From Corallococcus interemptor (GTDB taxonomy: Bacteria > Myxococcota > Myxococcia > Myxococcales > Myxococcaceae), in contig NZ_RAWM01000082.1 in the NCBI RefSeq assembly GCF_003668875.1, forward strand, positions 1 through 39,587: a stretch of DNA of 39,587 bases, written 5' to 3'. Positions 8,772 through 16,765 of this stretch are shown here, in pieces. A program made the translations under genes and the position numbers. Within the stretch, counting starts at the first letter, position 1. Each line of letters opens with the position of its first letter. Below the pieces are notes generated by a model that was not told where the DNA came from, searched no databases, and was given only the letters and a program-made list of their open reading frames with translations.

Positions 8772-9697
8772 GGACCCCCATGCGAAGGCGCTCGGGCTTC
8801 ACCCTGCTGGAGACGATGGTGGCCCTGGCCATCCTCAGCGTCGCGCTGATGGCCATCTTCGACCTCAACTCCGGCGCGGTGGCGAACCACGTCTACACCA
8901 AGCGGCTCACCGTGGCGGCGCTCCTGTCCCGCTCCAAGATGACGGACCTGGAGCAGAAGCTCTACGACGACGGCTTCGAACAGGACGACGACGAGCAGTC
9001 CGGCGACTTCTCCGACGAGGGCTGGCCCCAGTTCAAGTGGCGCGCCCGCATCATCGCGCCCAAGACGGACGGCGTGACGCCGGATCAGCTCATTGGCGCC
9101 ATCTTCAACCTGCCCATGGGCGGCGGCGACTCCGGCGACCCGCTGGGCGGCCTGGCCAGCCTCTTTGGCGGCGGTGGCGGCGACGGCAAGGGCGGTACGC
9201 CTCCGGGCAGCACCACCACCGCCAGCCCCATGGGCGCATCCGCCATGAGCATGGCGCAGCCCATGTTCACGCAGATGGTGGACCAGCTCACCAAGTCCGT
9301 CCGCGAGGTGCACCTCACCGTGTACTGGAAGGAAGGCACCCAGGTGGAGAGCGTGGACGTGGTGACGCACGTCGTGTCGCTGGGGCCGGGCGGCGACCGC
9401 AACGGCGGCTTCACGCCCAACGCGGGCAGCACGGCGGGCGCGGAGAACCAGTGGGTGAACCCGCGCACGGGCCAGGTGGTGGACAACCCCATTGACGGCC
9501 CCAACGGACAGAAGCTGGACCCGAACACGCGTGAGCCGCTGGTGAACCGCGCGGCCATGCTCAACCAGCTCAACAACCCGGGCGGCTCGCAGCAGGGCGG
9601 TGGCACCGGCAACACCGGCATCAACCCGCGCGGCCCCGGTGGCATCTTCGGCGGACGCGGCCTGCCCGGCCTGCCTGGACGCGGAGGCATCCGATGA
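8768..9697 (+). CDS. gspI: Minor pseudopilin GspI
   Basis: This is a minor pseudopilin that pairs with GspJ and GspK at the pseudopilus tip. The cleavage signature is RRRSG|FTLLETMVALAIL. At 309 residues it is far longer than the roughly 120 usual for GspI. It has a Gly-rich insertion at about 115-160 and a Gly/Asn/Pro-rich tail from about 215 ending PGLPGRGGIR. The ATG overlaps the gspH stop as ATGA (8768-8771), which indicates translational coupling. ATG 8780 is a possible alternative start that keeps the whole pilin signal. Confidence 0.88.
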   Translation: MRTPMRRRSGFTLLETMVALAILSVALMAIFDLNSGAVANHVYTKRLTVAALLSRSKMTDLEQKLYDDGFEQDDDEQSGDFSDEGWPQFKWRARIIAPKTDGVTPDQLIGAIFNLPMGGGDSGDPLGGLASLFGGGGGDGKGGTPPGSTTTASPMGASAMSMAQPMFTQMVDQLTKSVREVHLTVYWKEGTQVESVDVVTHVVSLGPGGDRNGGFTPNAGSTAGAENQWVNPRTGQVVDNPIDGPNGQKLDPNTREPLVNRAAMLNQLNNPGGSQQGGGTGNTGINPRGPGGIFGGRGLPGLPGRGGIR

Positions 9698-10368
9698 AGC
9701 GTCGCATGCGTGGCTTCACCCTGATGGAGGTCATGGTCGCGGTGGGCATCACCGCCCTGATGGGCACCGTCGTCGCCATGGCCTTCCAGACGGGCATCAA
9801 CGCCAAGGAGGTCGTGGAGGGCGAGGCCGAGCGCTACCGCATGGTGCGCGTGTCGCTCAACCGCATGGCCCGCGAAATTGGCTCCGCCTTCGTGAGCGAC
9901 CGCTACGATTTGCGCCGCTTCCGCGACCAGAACGACCGGCCCACCAACTTCATTGGCGAGCGCGACAAGCTGACCTTCACGACGTTCGCGCACCAGCGCC
10001 TGTACACGGACGTGAAGGAGTCCGACCAGGCGGTGGTGGAGTACTTCGTGGAGAACTCCAGCGAGCGCGGCGCCCGTCAGCGGCAGGACCTGAAGCGCCG
10101 GGTGGACCCCAACGTGGGGGACCGCATGGACCGGGGCGGCACCACGGACGTCCTCTTCGAAGGCGTCAAGGGCGTGGAGTTCGCCTACTGGGACTCCGAC
10201 AAGAAGGAATGGGACGACGAGTGGGACACGCGGCGCAACGAGCGCAAGGACATCCTCCCCACGCGCGTGCGCATCACCGTCATCGCCCTGGATGAGGCGG
10301 GCAAGGAGGCGCGCTACACGACACAGGCGCGCATCGTGCTCAACACGACGCTGCCGAGGTTCAACTGA
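9694..10368 (+). CDS. gspJ: Minor pseudopilin GspJ
   Basis: This minor pseudopilin of the GspI-J-K tip complex has 224 residues, normal for the family. It starts MKRRMRG|FTLMEVMVAVGITALMG with Glu at mature position 5. The body contains RVSLNRMAREIGSAFVSD and LFEGVKGVEFAYWDSDKKEW, a typical GspJ arrangement. The start overlaps the gspI stop as ATGA (9694-9697), and the stop overlaps the gspK ATG by one base, so it is translationally coupled on both sides. Confidence 0.92.
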   Translation: MKRRMRGFTLMEVMVAVGITALMGTVVAMAFQTGINAKEVVEGEAERYRMVRVSLNRMAREIGSAFVSDRYDLRRFRDQNDRPTNFIGERDKLTFTTFAHQRLYTDVKESDQAVVEYFVENSSERGARQRQDLKRRVDPNVGDRMDRGGTTDVLFEGVKGVEFAYWDSDKKEWDDEWDTRRNERKDILPTRVRITVIALDEAGKEARYTTQARIVLNTTLPRFN

Positions 10369-11816
10369 TGGCCTTCCCCTACTTCCAGCAGGCGTCCCGC
10401 CGGCGCGGCAAGGCGCGGATGGCCCCTGTCCATGTCCATGCCCAGACGCGCCCCGCGCGCTCGAGCGCGGAGAAGAAGCACCGGCGCTCGCGCGGCGTGG
10501 CGCTCATCATCGCGCTCGTGTCCATCACGCTGCTCACGGTGGTGGCCACGGAGTTCGCCTACAACACCCGCGTGGACCTGCAGCTCGCCGCCAACCAGCG
10601 CGACGAAGTGCGCGCCTACTACATGGCCCGCTCCGGCCTGTCGCTGGGGCGGCTCCTGCTGCGCTTCCAGCGGCAGGTGGACCAGACGCCCATCCCCAAC
10701 CCCGCGAGCCTCCTGAGCGGCCTCATGGGCGGCGCCCTGGGCGGCGGCGCCACCGGCGCGGCCGGCGCGGCCGCGTTCCAGCCGCAGTCGCTCAACCTCC
10801 AGCTCTGGAAGCTGGCGCGGGTGGACTGCCACATGCTCAAGGGGCTGGTGAAGAGCGACGGCGCGCAGAGCGAGGACGGCCGCCCCGTGGAGACGGAAGC
10901 CGTGCAGGTGGACCCCAACTTCCAGATGGACGGCGAGGACGGGGACAACGCGGGCGCGGCCACGCAGATGGCGGCGCAGATGCAGCGCCGCTCCTTCGGC
11001 GGCTTCGAGGGCTGCTTCCTCGCGACCATCAGCGACGAGGAGGAGAAGCTCAACGTCATGCGCCTGAACACCGGCGGCGCGGAGTCGCAGGCCACCGCCG
11101 CGCGCATGCTGGACATGTTCTCCGACAAGCGCTTCGAGTTCCTCTGGCAGCAGGACGACGCCAACAAGGTGCGCTCCACGCCCCGGGACACCATCCTGGC
11201 GCTGAAGGACTGGTCCGACGAGGACCAGACCCAGTCCACCCTCAACGAGAAGGACCCGACGAACCCCTTCGTCGCGGGCTTCGCGGACGAGGGTTCCGCG
11301 TACAGCCGCTACGAACCGCGCTATGAAGTGAAGAACGCGCGCTTCGACAGCCTGGATGAGCTGTACCGCGTGCATGGCGTCAACGACCGCTTCATGGCGG
11401 CCTTCCGCGACCGGCTCACGGTGTACCCGGACATCAACTCCAAGCCCAACGTCAACACCGACGACCCCATCATGCTGGGCCTGGCCATCATGTCCGCCGC
11501 GGACCCCAACCGGCCGGATCCGCGCCTGACGGATCCGGTGTTCCTCAACGAGCTCATCAGCCGCATCCGCGCCGCGCGCATGTTCAACTTCTTCGGCATG
11601 TCGGTGGCGGACTTCGTGAACGTGGTGGAGCAGGCCGGCATCGCCGTCAACCCGCTCATCAAGGGCAACGTCCAGCAGAACCGCTACCTGGGCGACAAGA
11701 GCAAGACTTTCACCATCAAGTCCGTGGGTGAGGCGGGCAGCGTCCAGAAGACGCTCACCGCCGTCATCCGCCTGGACGACGGGCTGGGCAAGCTCGTGTA
11801 TTACAGAGAGGAATAG
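10368..11816 (+). CDS. gspK: Type II secretion minor pseudopilin GspK
   Basis: This is the large capping pseudopilin that sits on the tip of the pseudopilus. The pilin-like segment is RRSRG|VALIIALVSITLLTVVA. Mature position 5 is Ile, not Glu, as is known for GspK. The leader before the cleavage site is unusually long (43 residues); Met18 (nt 10419) would shorten it. The periplasmic part keeps the GspK pattern NTRVDLQLAANQRDEVRAYY and, later, an SRIRAARMFNFFGMSVADF region. A Gly/Ala-rich insertion lies near 110-135. Total length is 482 residues. The start overlaps the gspJ stop by one base. Confidence 0.93.
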   Translation: MAFPYFQQASRRRGKARMAPVHVHAQTRPARSSAEKKHRRSRGVALIIALVSITLLTVVATEFAYNTRVDLQLAANQRDEVRAYYMARSGLSLGRLLLRFQRQVDQTPIPNPASLLSGLMGGALGGGATGAAGAAAFQPQSLNLQLWKLARVDCHMLKGLVKSDGAQSEDGRPVETEAVQVDPNFQMDGEDGDNAGAATQMAAQMQRRSFGGFEGCFLATISDEEEKLNVMRLNTGGAESQATAARMLDMFSDKRFEFLWQQDDANKVRSTPRDTILALKDWSDEDQTQSTLNEKDPTNPFVAGFADEGSAYSRYEPRYEVKNARFDSLDELYRVHGVNDRFMAAFRDRLTVYPDINSKPNVNTDDPIMLGLAIMSAADPNRPDPRLTDPVFLNELISRIRAARMFNFFGMSVADFVNVVEQAGIAVNPLIKGNVQQNRYLGDKSKTFTIKSVGEAGSVQKTLTAVIRLDDGLGKLVYYREE

Positions 11817-11817
11817 C

Positions 11818-13425
11818 ATGGCCCGCATTCTTGGCCTGGACCTGGGAAGCCACTCCGTGAAGGGAGTGGTGCTCAACTCCGGAGCGAAAAGCCAAAGCAC
11901 CCAGGCCTACGCGGAGGTGCGCCGCGCGCAGGAGGGCGAGCGCTCGGAGACGCTGCGCGCCGCGGTGGAGGAGCTGCTCGGGAAGATGCCGGCGGGGCAC
12001 GTGGATCAGGTCGTCATCGCCCTGCCCGGCCCGTCCCTCACCACGCACGCGGTGAGCCTGCCCTTCTCCGACAGCAAGCGCGTGGAGGCGACGCTGCCCT
12101 TCGAGGTGGGCAGCCAGCTGCCGTTCGACATCTCGGAGGTCGTCTACGACTACCAGGTGGTCGGCCAGAAGGACACCGGCGGCAAGGAGAAGGCCGCGGA
12201 CCTGCTGGTGGGCGTGGTGAAGAAGGAGGAGCTCCAGTCGCTGCTGGCGCTGCTGGGCGGACTCCAGGTGGATCCGCGCGTCATCACCCATCCGGCGCTC
12301 GCGTACCAGAACCTCTTCACGCAGATGCCCGGCCTCTTCGAGGGCGCGTCCGAGGGCGGCCCGGTGGCGGTGGTGGACATCGGCCATGAGCGCACGTCGG
12401 TGGCCATTGGCCAGCCGGGCAAGGGCGTGGAGTTCGCGCGCACCTTCGCGGGCGGCGGGCGCGACCTGACGCGAGCCCTGGCCACGGAGTTCCAGACGAC
12501 GCTGCCGGAGGCCCACGCGTGGAAGGAAGCGCACGGCGCCATGGCCAGCGCCGCCCAGGGCCCGGACGCCGAGCGCGCCGCGAACGCCTTCGTGCGCGGC
12601 CTGCAGCCGGTGCTGCGCGAGCTGCGTCCGTCGTTCAAGTCCTTCGCCGCGCGCACCCGCCGGCAGGTCTCCGCGGTGGTGCTGTGCGGCGGCACGGCGC
12701 GGATGCCGGGTCTGGCCGAGCAGCTGTCCAAGGATTTGAACCTGCCGGTGCGCGTGCTGGCGCTGCCGGCGGACGCGGCCGCGACGATTGGCGCCAAGGA
12801 GACGCCGTCCGCGGCGCAGGCGTACGCGCTGGCCATGCGCGGCAACGCGGCCGGGGCGAAGGCGCCTCGCTTCAACCTGCGCCGGGGTGAGTTCGCCTTC
12901 AAGGGCGGCTACGACTACGTGAAGGACCGGCTGGGCCTGCTGGCGTCCTTCGCGGTGACGCTGCTCTTGCTGCTCATCGCGTTCGGCGTCGTGCGCAACA
13001 CCGTGTTGTCGCGGCGCGAGGCGGAGGTGGACGCGGTGCTCTGCAAGACGACCCAGCGCATCCTGGGCACCTGCGAGACGAACTACGACCGCGCGCTCAA
13101 CATGCTCAAGGGCGTGGAGAGCCCCGCCGCGGCGCTGCCCGCCATGTCCGCCGTGAACCTGCTGGCGGAGGTCACCCAGCGCGTGCCGCCGGAGGTGCCG
13201 GTGAAGTTCGACCGCATCCAGGTGGACCTGGACCGCATCATGCTCCAGGGAGAGACGGACAGCTCCAAGCAGATCGACACGCTCTCCGCCGCCTTGAAGG
13301 GCCACCGCTGCTTCAAGGACGTGAAGGAGGGCAAGGTGGAGAAGACTCGCGACGGGCAGAAGGTGACCTTCCGCCTGGACGTGCAGGTGCAGTGCCCCGG
13401 CGAGCCGCAGGGGGGAGAGACCTGA
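11818..13425 (+). CDS. gspL: Type II secretion platform protein GspL (PilM-like cytoplasmic domain)
   Basis: GspL links the ATPase GspE to GspM in the inner membrane. This 535-residue protein has an actin/PilM-like N-terminal fold: GLDLGSHSVKGVVL near the start, VAVVDIGHERTSVAIG near 185, and VVLCGGTARMPGL near 288. One membrane segment lies at about 370-391 (LLASFAVTLLLLLIAFGVV), followed by a periplasmic domain. ATG 11818 is chosen for the ribosome-binding site AGAGAGGA just upstream and the typical MARILGLDLG beginning. gspM follows after 1 base. The N-terminal half resembles PilM of type IV pili as much as enterobacterial GspL, so the name relies partly on context. Confidence 0.9.
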   Translation: MARILGLDLGSHSVKGVVLNSGAKSQSTQAYAEVRRAQEGERSETLRAAVEELLGKMPAGHVDQVVIALPGPSLTTHAVSLPFSDSKRVEATLPFEVGSQLPFDISEVVYDYQVVGQKDTGGKEKAADLLVGVVKKEELQSLLALLGGLQVDPRVITHPALAYQNLFTQMPGLFEGASEGGPVAVVDIGHERTSVAIGQPGKGVEFARTFAGGGRDLTRALATEFQTTLPEAHAWKEAHGAMASAAQGPDAERAANAFVRGLQPVLRELRPSFKSFAARTRRQVSAVVLCGGTARMPGLAEQLSKDLNLPVRVLALPADAAATIGAKETPSAAQAYALAMRGNAAGAKAPRFNLRRGEFAFKGGYDYVKDRLGLLASFAVTLLLLLIAFGVVRNTVLSRREAEVDAVLCKTTQRILGTCETNYDRALNMLKGVESPAAALPAMSAVNLLAEVTQRVPPEVPVKFDRIQVDLDRIMLQGETDSSKQIDTLSAALKGHRCFKDVKEGKVEKTRDGQKVTFRLDVQVQCPGEPQGGET

Positions 13426-13426
13426 C

Positions 13427-13984
13427 ATGGGAAAGATCAAAGAACTCTTCGCGCCCCTCCAGACCTGGTTCGAGCGGCTGAGCGACCGCGAGCGCAAGCT
13501 CGTGGCGCTGGCCGGCTCCGCGGTGCTGGTGTTCGTGCTCTTCGTCACCCTCTTCAGCTTCGCCAACAGCGCGAACGGCTACCGCCGCCGCACGCAGGAC
13601 AAGCTGGCGAAGCTGCAGGAGGTGCAGGCGCTGGCGACCAGCTACGGCCAGGCGCAGGCGGAGCGGCAGAACGTGGAGCAGCAGCTCACCCAGAGCAACG
13701 TGCGCCTCATCACGTACATTGAAGACAAGGCCACCGCCGCGGGCCTCACCGTCCCCAACATGACGCCCAAGGGCGACGTGGGCGTGGGGGACGGGAAGAT
13801 CATCGAAAGCTCCGTGGAGCTGACCTTCACGGACGTGGACCTGCGCAAGCTGACGGACTTCCTGCGCACGGTGGAGACGGGCCCGGGCATCGTGAAGGTG
13901 AAGTACCTGCGCGTGGAGCCCCGGCCCGCCACGGACACCCTGACGGCGTGGACGACCGTCGCCACCTACCGGATGAAGCAATAA
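13427..13984 (+). CDS. gspM: Type II secretion platform protein GspM
   Basis: This is the bitopic inner-membrane partner of GspL. The 185-residue protein has a short cytoplasmic end with a basic, charged patch (ERLSDRERKLVALAG). It has one membrane span (about 24-43, LAGSAVLVFVLFVTLFSFA), a coiled-coil-prone region (about 50-90), and a small periplasmic ferredoxin-like domain. The RERKLVALAG motif before the span is typical of GspM. GGGGGAGAG lies upstream of ATG 13427, which is one base after the gspL stop. gspN follows after 3 bases. Confidence 0.9.
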   Translation: MGKIKELFAPLQTWFERLSDRERKLVALAGSAVLVFVLFVTLFSFANSANGYRRRTQDKLAKLQEVQALATSYGQAQAERQNVEQQLTQSNVRLITYIEDKATAAGLTVPNMTPKGDVGVGDGKIIESSVELTFTDVDLRKLTDFLRTVETGPGIVKVKYLRVEPRPATDTLTAWTTVATYRMKQ

Positions 13985-13987
13985 CCC

Positions 13988-14968
13988 ATGGCCACTGAAT
14001 CGAAGACCGCCCGCTGGAAGCTCGTCGTGGGCTACGCCGCCTTCGCGGTGGTGGCGTTCGTCCTCTGCCTGATGTTCACGTTCCCGTACGACGCGGTCCG
14101 CACGCGGCTGGTGACGGAGGCCGCGGCCCACGGGCTCGCGGTGCGCATTGGCGGCCTGCGTCCGGGCCTGTCCGGCGTCACCGCCACCAACGTGCGCGTG
14201 AGCAAGCCGCCCACGCCGCTAGGTGCTGAGTCCGTCGCGGCGCTCGCCCGGGGCGAGTCCGGCGGGCTGGGCCCGGATGAGCTGGGCGAGGCGCTCGTCT
14301 TCGACAGCGTGGCGCTGCGCCCCTCCCTCTTCCCGGTGGGCGTGGTGGCGAAGCTCAAGGGCATGGGCGGCACGGTGAACATCCACGTGGGCGGCATGAG
14401 CGGCACGTCGCTGAACGTGGACGTGGACGGCGTGCAGGCCGGCGGCGGCAACCTGCCGAAGTACACGGGCGTGGACATGGAGGGCACGCTCAACGCGAAG
14501 CTCGCGCTCCAGGCGCCCGGGACGATGATTCGCGGCCAGCCGGTGGACTGGTCCCAGGCGTCCGGCACGGTGGTGGTGGACACCCAGGGGCTCACCATCA
14601 AGGGCGGCAAGGCGGCCATCCCCATGGGCGGCGGCCCCGCGATGCCCATGGAGCTGCCGCGCGTGGTGCTGGGTGAGCTGCGCGGCGACCTCCAGTTCGA
14701 CAAGGGCCTGGGCACGGTGCGCGACCTGAACCTCAAGAGCGAGGACCTGGAGGGCACCGGCACCGGCACCGTGAAGCTGGGCCGCCGGCTGGAGTACAGC
14801 GAGCTGGCCCTGGACGTGGGGCTGAAGTTCGAGCAGGCCTTCCAGCAGCGGCTGGGCCCCCTGGCGCTCGCGGTGAACATGCTGCCGCAGGACCGGGACA
14901 AGCCGGGTTGGCGCGGCGGCCGGCTCAGCGGCATGGTGAGCAGCCCCCGTTTCGGCCCCAAGCGGTAG
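13988..14968 (+). CDS. gspN: Type II secretion system protein GspN
   Basis: GspN is present in a subset of T2SS operons; its exact role is unsettled. The 326-residue product has one N-terminal membrane span (about 14-35, GYAAFAVVAFVLCLMFTFPY). A long periplasmic, mostly beta-type region follows, with many short hydrophobic/Gly-rich strands. The FPYDAVRTRLVTEAAAHGLAV segment right after the membrane is the usual GspN beginning. It is the last structural gene; 119 bases separate it from the activator gene at 15088. No clear terminator was seen in that gap. Confidence 0.87.
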   Translation: MATESKTARWKLVVGYAAFAVVAFVLCLMFTFPYDAVRTRLVTEAAAHGLAVRIGGLRPGLSGVTATNVRVSKPPTPLGAESVAALARGESGGLGPDELGEALVFDSVALRPSLFPVGVVAKLKGMGGTVNIHVGGMSGTSLNVDVDGVQAGGGNLPKYTGVDMEGTLNAKLALQAPGTMIRGQPVDWSQASGTVVVDTQGLTIKGGKAAIPMGGGPAMPMELPRVVLGELRGDLQFDKGLGTVRDLNLKSEDLEGTGTGTVKLGRRLEYSELALDVGLKFEQAFQQRLGPLALAVNMLPQDRDKPGWRGGRLSGMVSSPRFGPKR

Positions 14969-15087
14969 GGCGGGGTCGGTTCCGGCCCTCCCCCCTCCTG
15001 CGGTCGGCCCCGGTTGATGCCCGCGCACGCGCCGTGTAAAGCGCTGCGCGCGGCCCTGGGGTGTCCGGGCTTGGGAGAGAGTTCGTA

Positions 15088-16719
15088 ATGCCGGAGCTGG
15101 TGTTCTTCCGTCGAGGCGAGGAAGTGCTGCGGGTGGCGGTGGACCGGGCGCGGGTGGTGCTCGGCCGGGGCGACTCGAGCGACGTGGCCATTCCGGATCC
15201 GGAGGTGAGCCGCCAGCAGGTGGCCCTCCTGTGGGACGGACAGAAGTGCCGCGTGGAGGACCTGTCCGGCAAGGGCACGAAGGTCGCGGGCGCCACGGTG
15301 GAGCGCGCGGACCTGCCCGACGGCGCGGACATCGAATTGGGCCAGTGGCGCGCGGTGTTCCGCCAGCACGGCGCCAGCGATGACGCGGACGCGGCCACGG
15401 AGGCCGGCAGCGCCACCGTCGTGCAGGGGCGCGACTCCCAGCGCTGGCAGGCCGCGCAGCTGCGCGTGAAGCAGGGCGGCACGGAGGCCGTGCACCGGCT
15501 CACCGGCGACAGCTTCACGGTGGGCAAGGACGCGGGCAACGACCTGGTGCTCCAGGACCGGTTCATCTCCGGCCGGCACCTGAAGGTCACCCGCCGCGAC
15601 GGCGTCTTCCACGTCGTGGACCTGCGCTCCACCAACGGCACCTGGCTGGGGCCGGTGCGCCTCTTCGAGGCGGAGGTGACGCTGCCCACCACGCTGCGCG
15701 TGGGCGAGGCGGAGCTGATTCTTGAGGCCGTGCCCGCGGCGAAGAAGGAGGCGCAGGCCTTCCACGGCATCCTCGGGAGCGACCCGTCCGTGCGGCAGCT
15801 CACGGACCTCATCCAGCGCGTGGCGCCGTCCACCGCGGCCGTCACCATCCTGGGCGAGTCCGGCACGGGCAAGGAGCTGGTGGCGAACGCGCTGCATGCG
15901 TGCTCGCCGCGCGCGAACCGGCCGCTCATCCCGGTCAACTGCGCCGCCATCTCCAAGGAGTTGATTGAGAGCGAGCTGTTCGGCCACGAGAAGGGCGCGT
16001 TCACCGGCTCCGTGGGCGCGCGCAAGGGCGCCTTCGAGGAGGCGGACGGCGGCACGCTGTTCCTCGACGAGATTGGCGAATTGCCCCTGGACCTCCAGGC
16101 GAAGCTGCTGCGCGCGCTGGAGAGCGGCGAAATCAAGCGCGTGGGCGCCAGCCGCCCGCTGCACGTGGACGTGCGCGTGGTGGCGGCCACCAACCGCGAC
16201 CTCCTGGCGGCGGCGCGCGAGGGCCGCTTCCGCGAGGACCTCTACTACCGCCTGTGCGTCGTGCCGCTGCACCTGCCGCCCCTGCGCAACCGCCGGGGAG
16301 ACGTGGTGGCGCTGGCGGAGCACTTCGTGCGCACGTTCGCCCCGCGCGGGCAGACGGTGCGCTTCACCCCGGCGGCCTTGGACCGGCTCCAGCAGCACGC
16401 CTGGCCGGGCAACATCCGCGAGCTGCGCAACGTGGTGCACCGCGCGCTGCTCTTGCGCAAGGGGCCGTCCATCGACGCGAGCGACCTGTCCTTCGACCAG
16501 GAGGTCAACCGCGAGACGGGCATCACCGTGCCGGAGCTGCCGCCGGGCATGACGCTGGAGCAGATGCTGGAGAAGCTGGAGCGGCAGATCATCGAAACCG
16601 CCCTGCGCCGCTTCAACAACAACCGCGAGCGCGTGGCCCGAGAGCTGGGGCTCGCGCGCTCCACCCTCTTCAAGCGCCTGAAGGACTGGGGCCTGACGAA
16701 GCAGGACGAGCAGGAGTGA
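15088..16719 (+). CDS. Sigma-54-dependent activator with two FHA domains
   Basis: This is a bacterial enhancer-binding protein of 543 residues that would drive sigma-54 RNA polymerase. FHA1 (about 10-92) has GRGDSSD but SRQQ in place of S-x-x-H, so it may not bind phosphothreonine. FHA2 (about 120-212) is intact (SGRH, TNGTWLG). The AAA+ domain has Walker A GESGTGKE from 256, the loop GAFTGS at 303-308 (usual GAFTGA, last Ala to Ser), and [10 protein letters not shown] Fis-type helix-turn-helix lies at about 510-537 ([17 protein letters not shown]). FHA in place of a receiver domain suggests control by Ser/Thr phosphorylation. ATG 15088 follows GGGAGAGAG. It lies directly after the T2SS operon, whose predicted sigma-54 promoter is its likely target. 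Confidence 0.94.
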   Translation: MPELVFFRRGEEVLRVAVDRARVVLGRGDSSDVAIPDPEVSRQQVALLWDGQKCRVEDLSGKGTKVAGATVERADLPDGADIELGQWRAVFRQHGASDDADAATEAGSATVVQGRDSQRWQAAQLRVKQGGTEAVHRLTGDSFTVGKDAGNDLVLQDRFISGRHLKVTRRDGVFHVVDLRSTNGTWLGPVRLFEAEVTLPTTLRVGEAELILEAVPAAKKEAQAFHGILGSDPSVRQLTDLIQRVAPSTAAVTILGESGTGKELVANALHACSPRANRPLIPVNCAAISKELIESELFGHEKGAFTGSVGARKGAFEEADGGTLFLDEIGELPLDLQAKLLRALESGEIKRVGASRPLHVDVRVVAATNRDLLAAAREGRFREDLYYRLCVVPLHLPPLRNRRGDVVALAEHFVRTFAPRGQTVRFTPAALDRLQQHAWPGNIRELRNVVHRALLLRKGPSIDASDLSFDQEVNRETGITVPELPPGMTLEQMLEKLERQIIETALRRFNNNRERVARELGLARSTLFKRLKDWGLTKQDEQE

Positions 16720-16737
16720 CGTGAAGCCGGGCCCCTT

Positions 16738-16765
16738 CCGCCCTACCCGTTCCCGGGGTGGGCGG
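16738..16765. terminator. Possible bidirectional terminator hairpin between converging genes
   Basis: Arms CCGCCC-t-ACCC (16738-16748) and GGGT-GGGCGG (16756-16765) can pair with one bulged T around a 7-base loop. The hairpin lies between the activator stop at 16719 and the permease stop at 16743, and its left arm covers the permease stop codon. There is no clear T-run. Terminator function is inferred from position. Confidence 0.4.
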
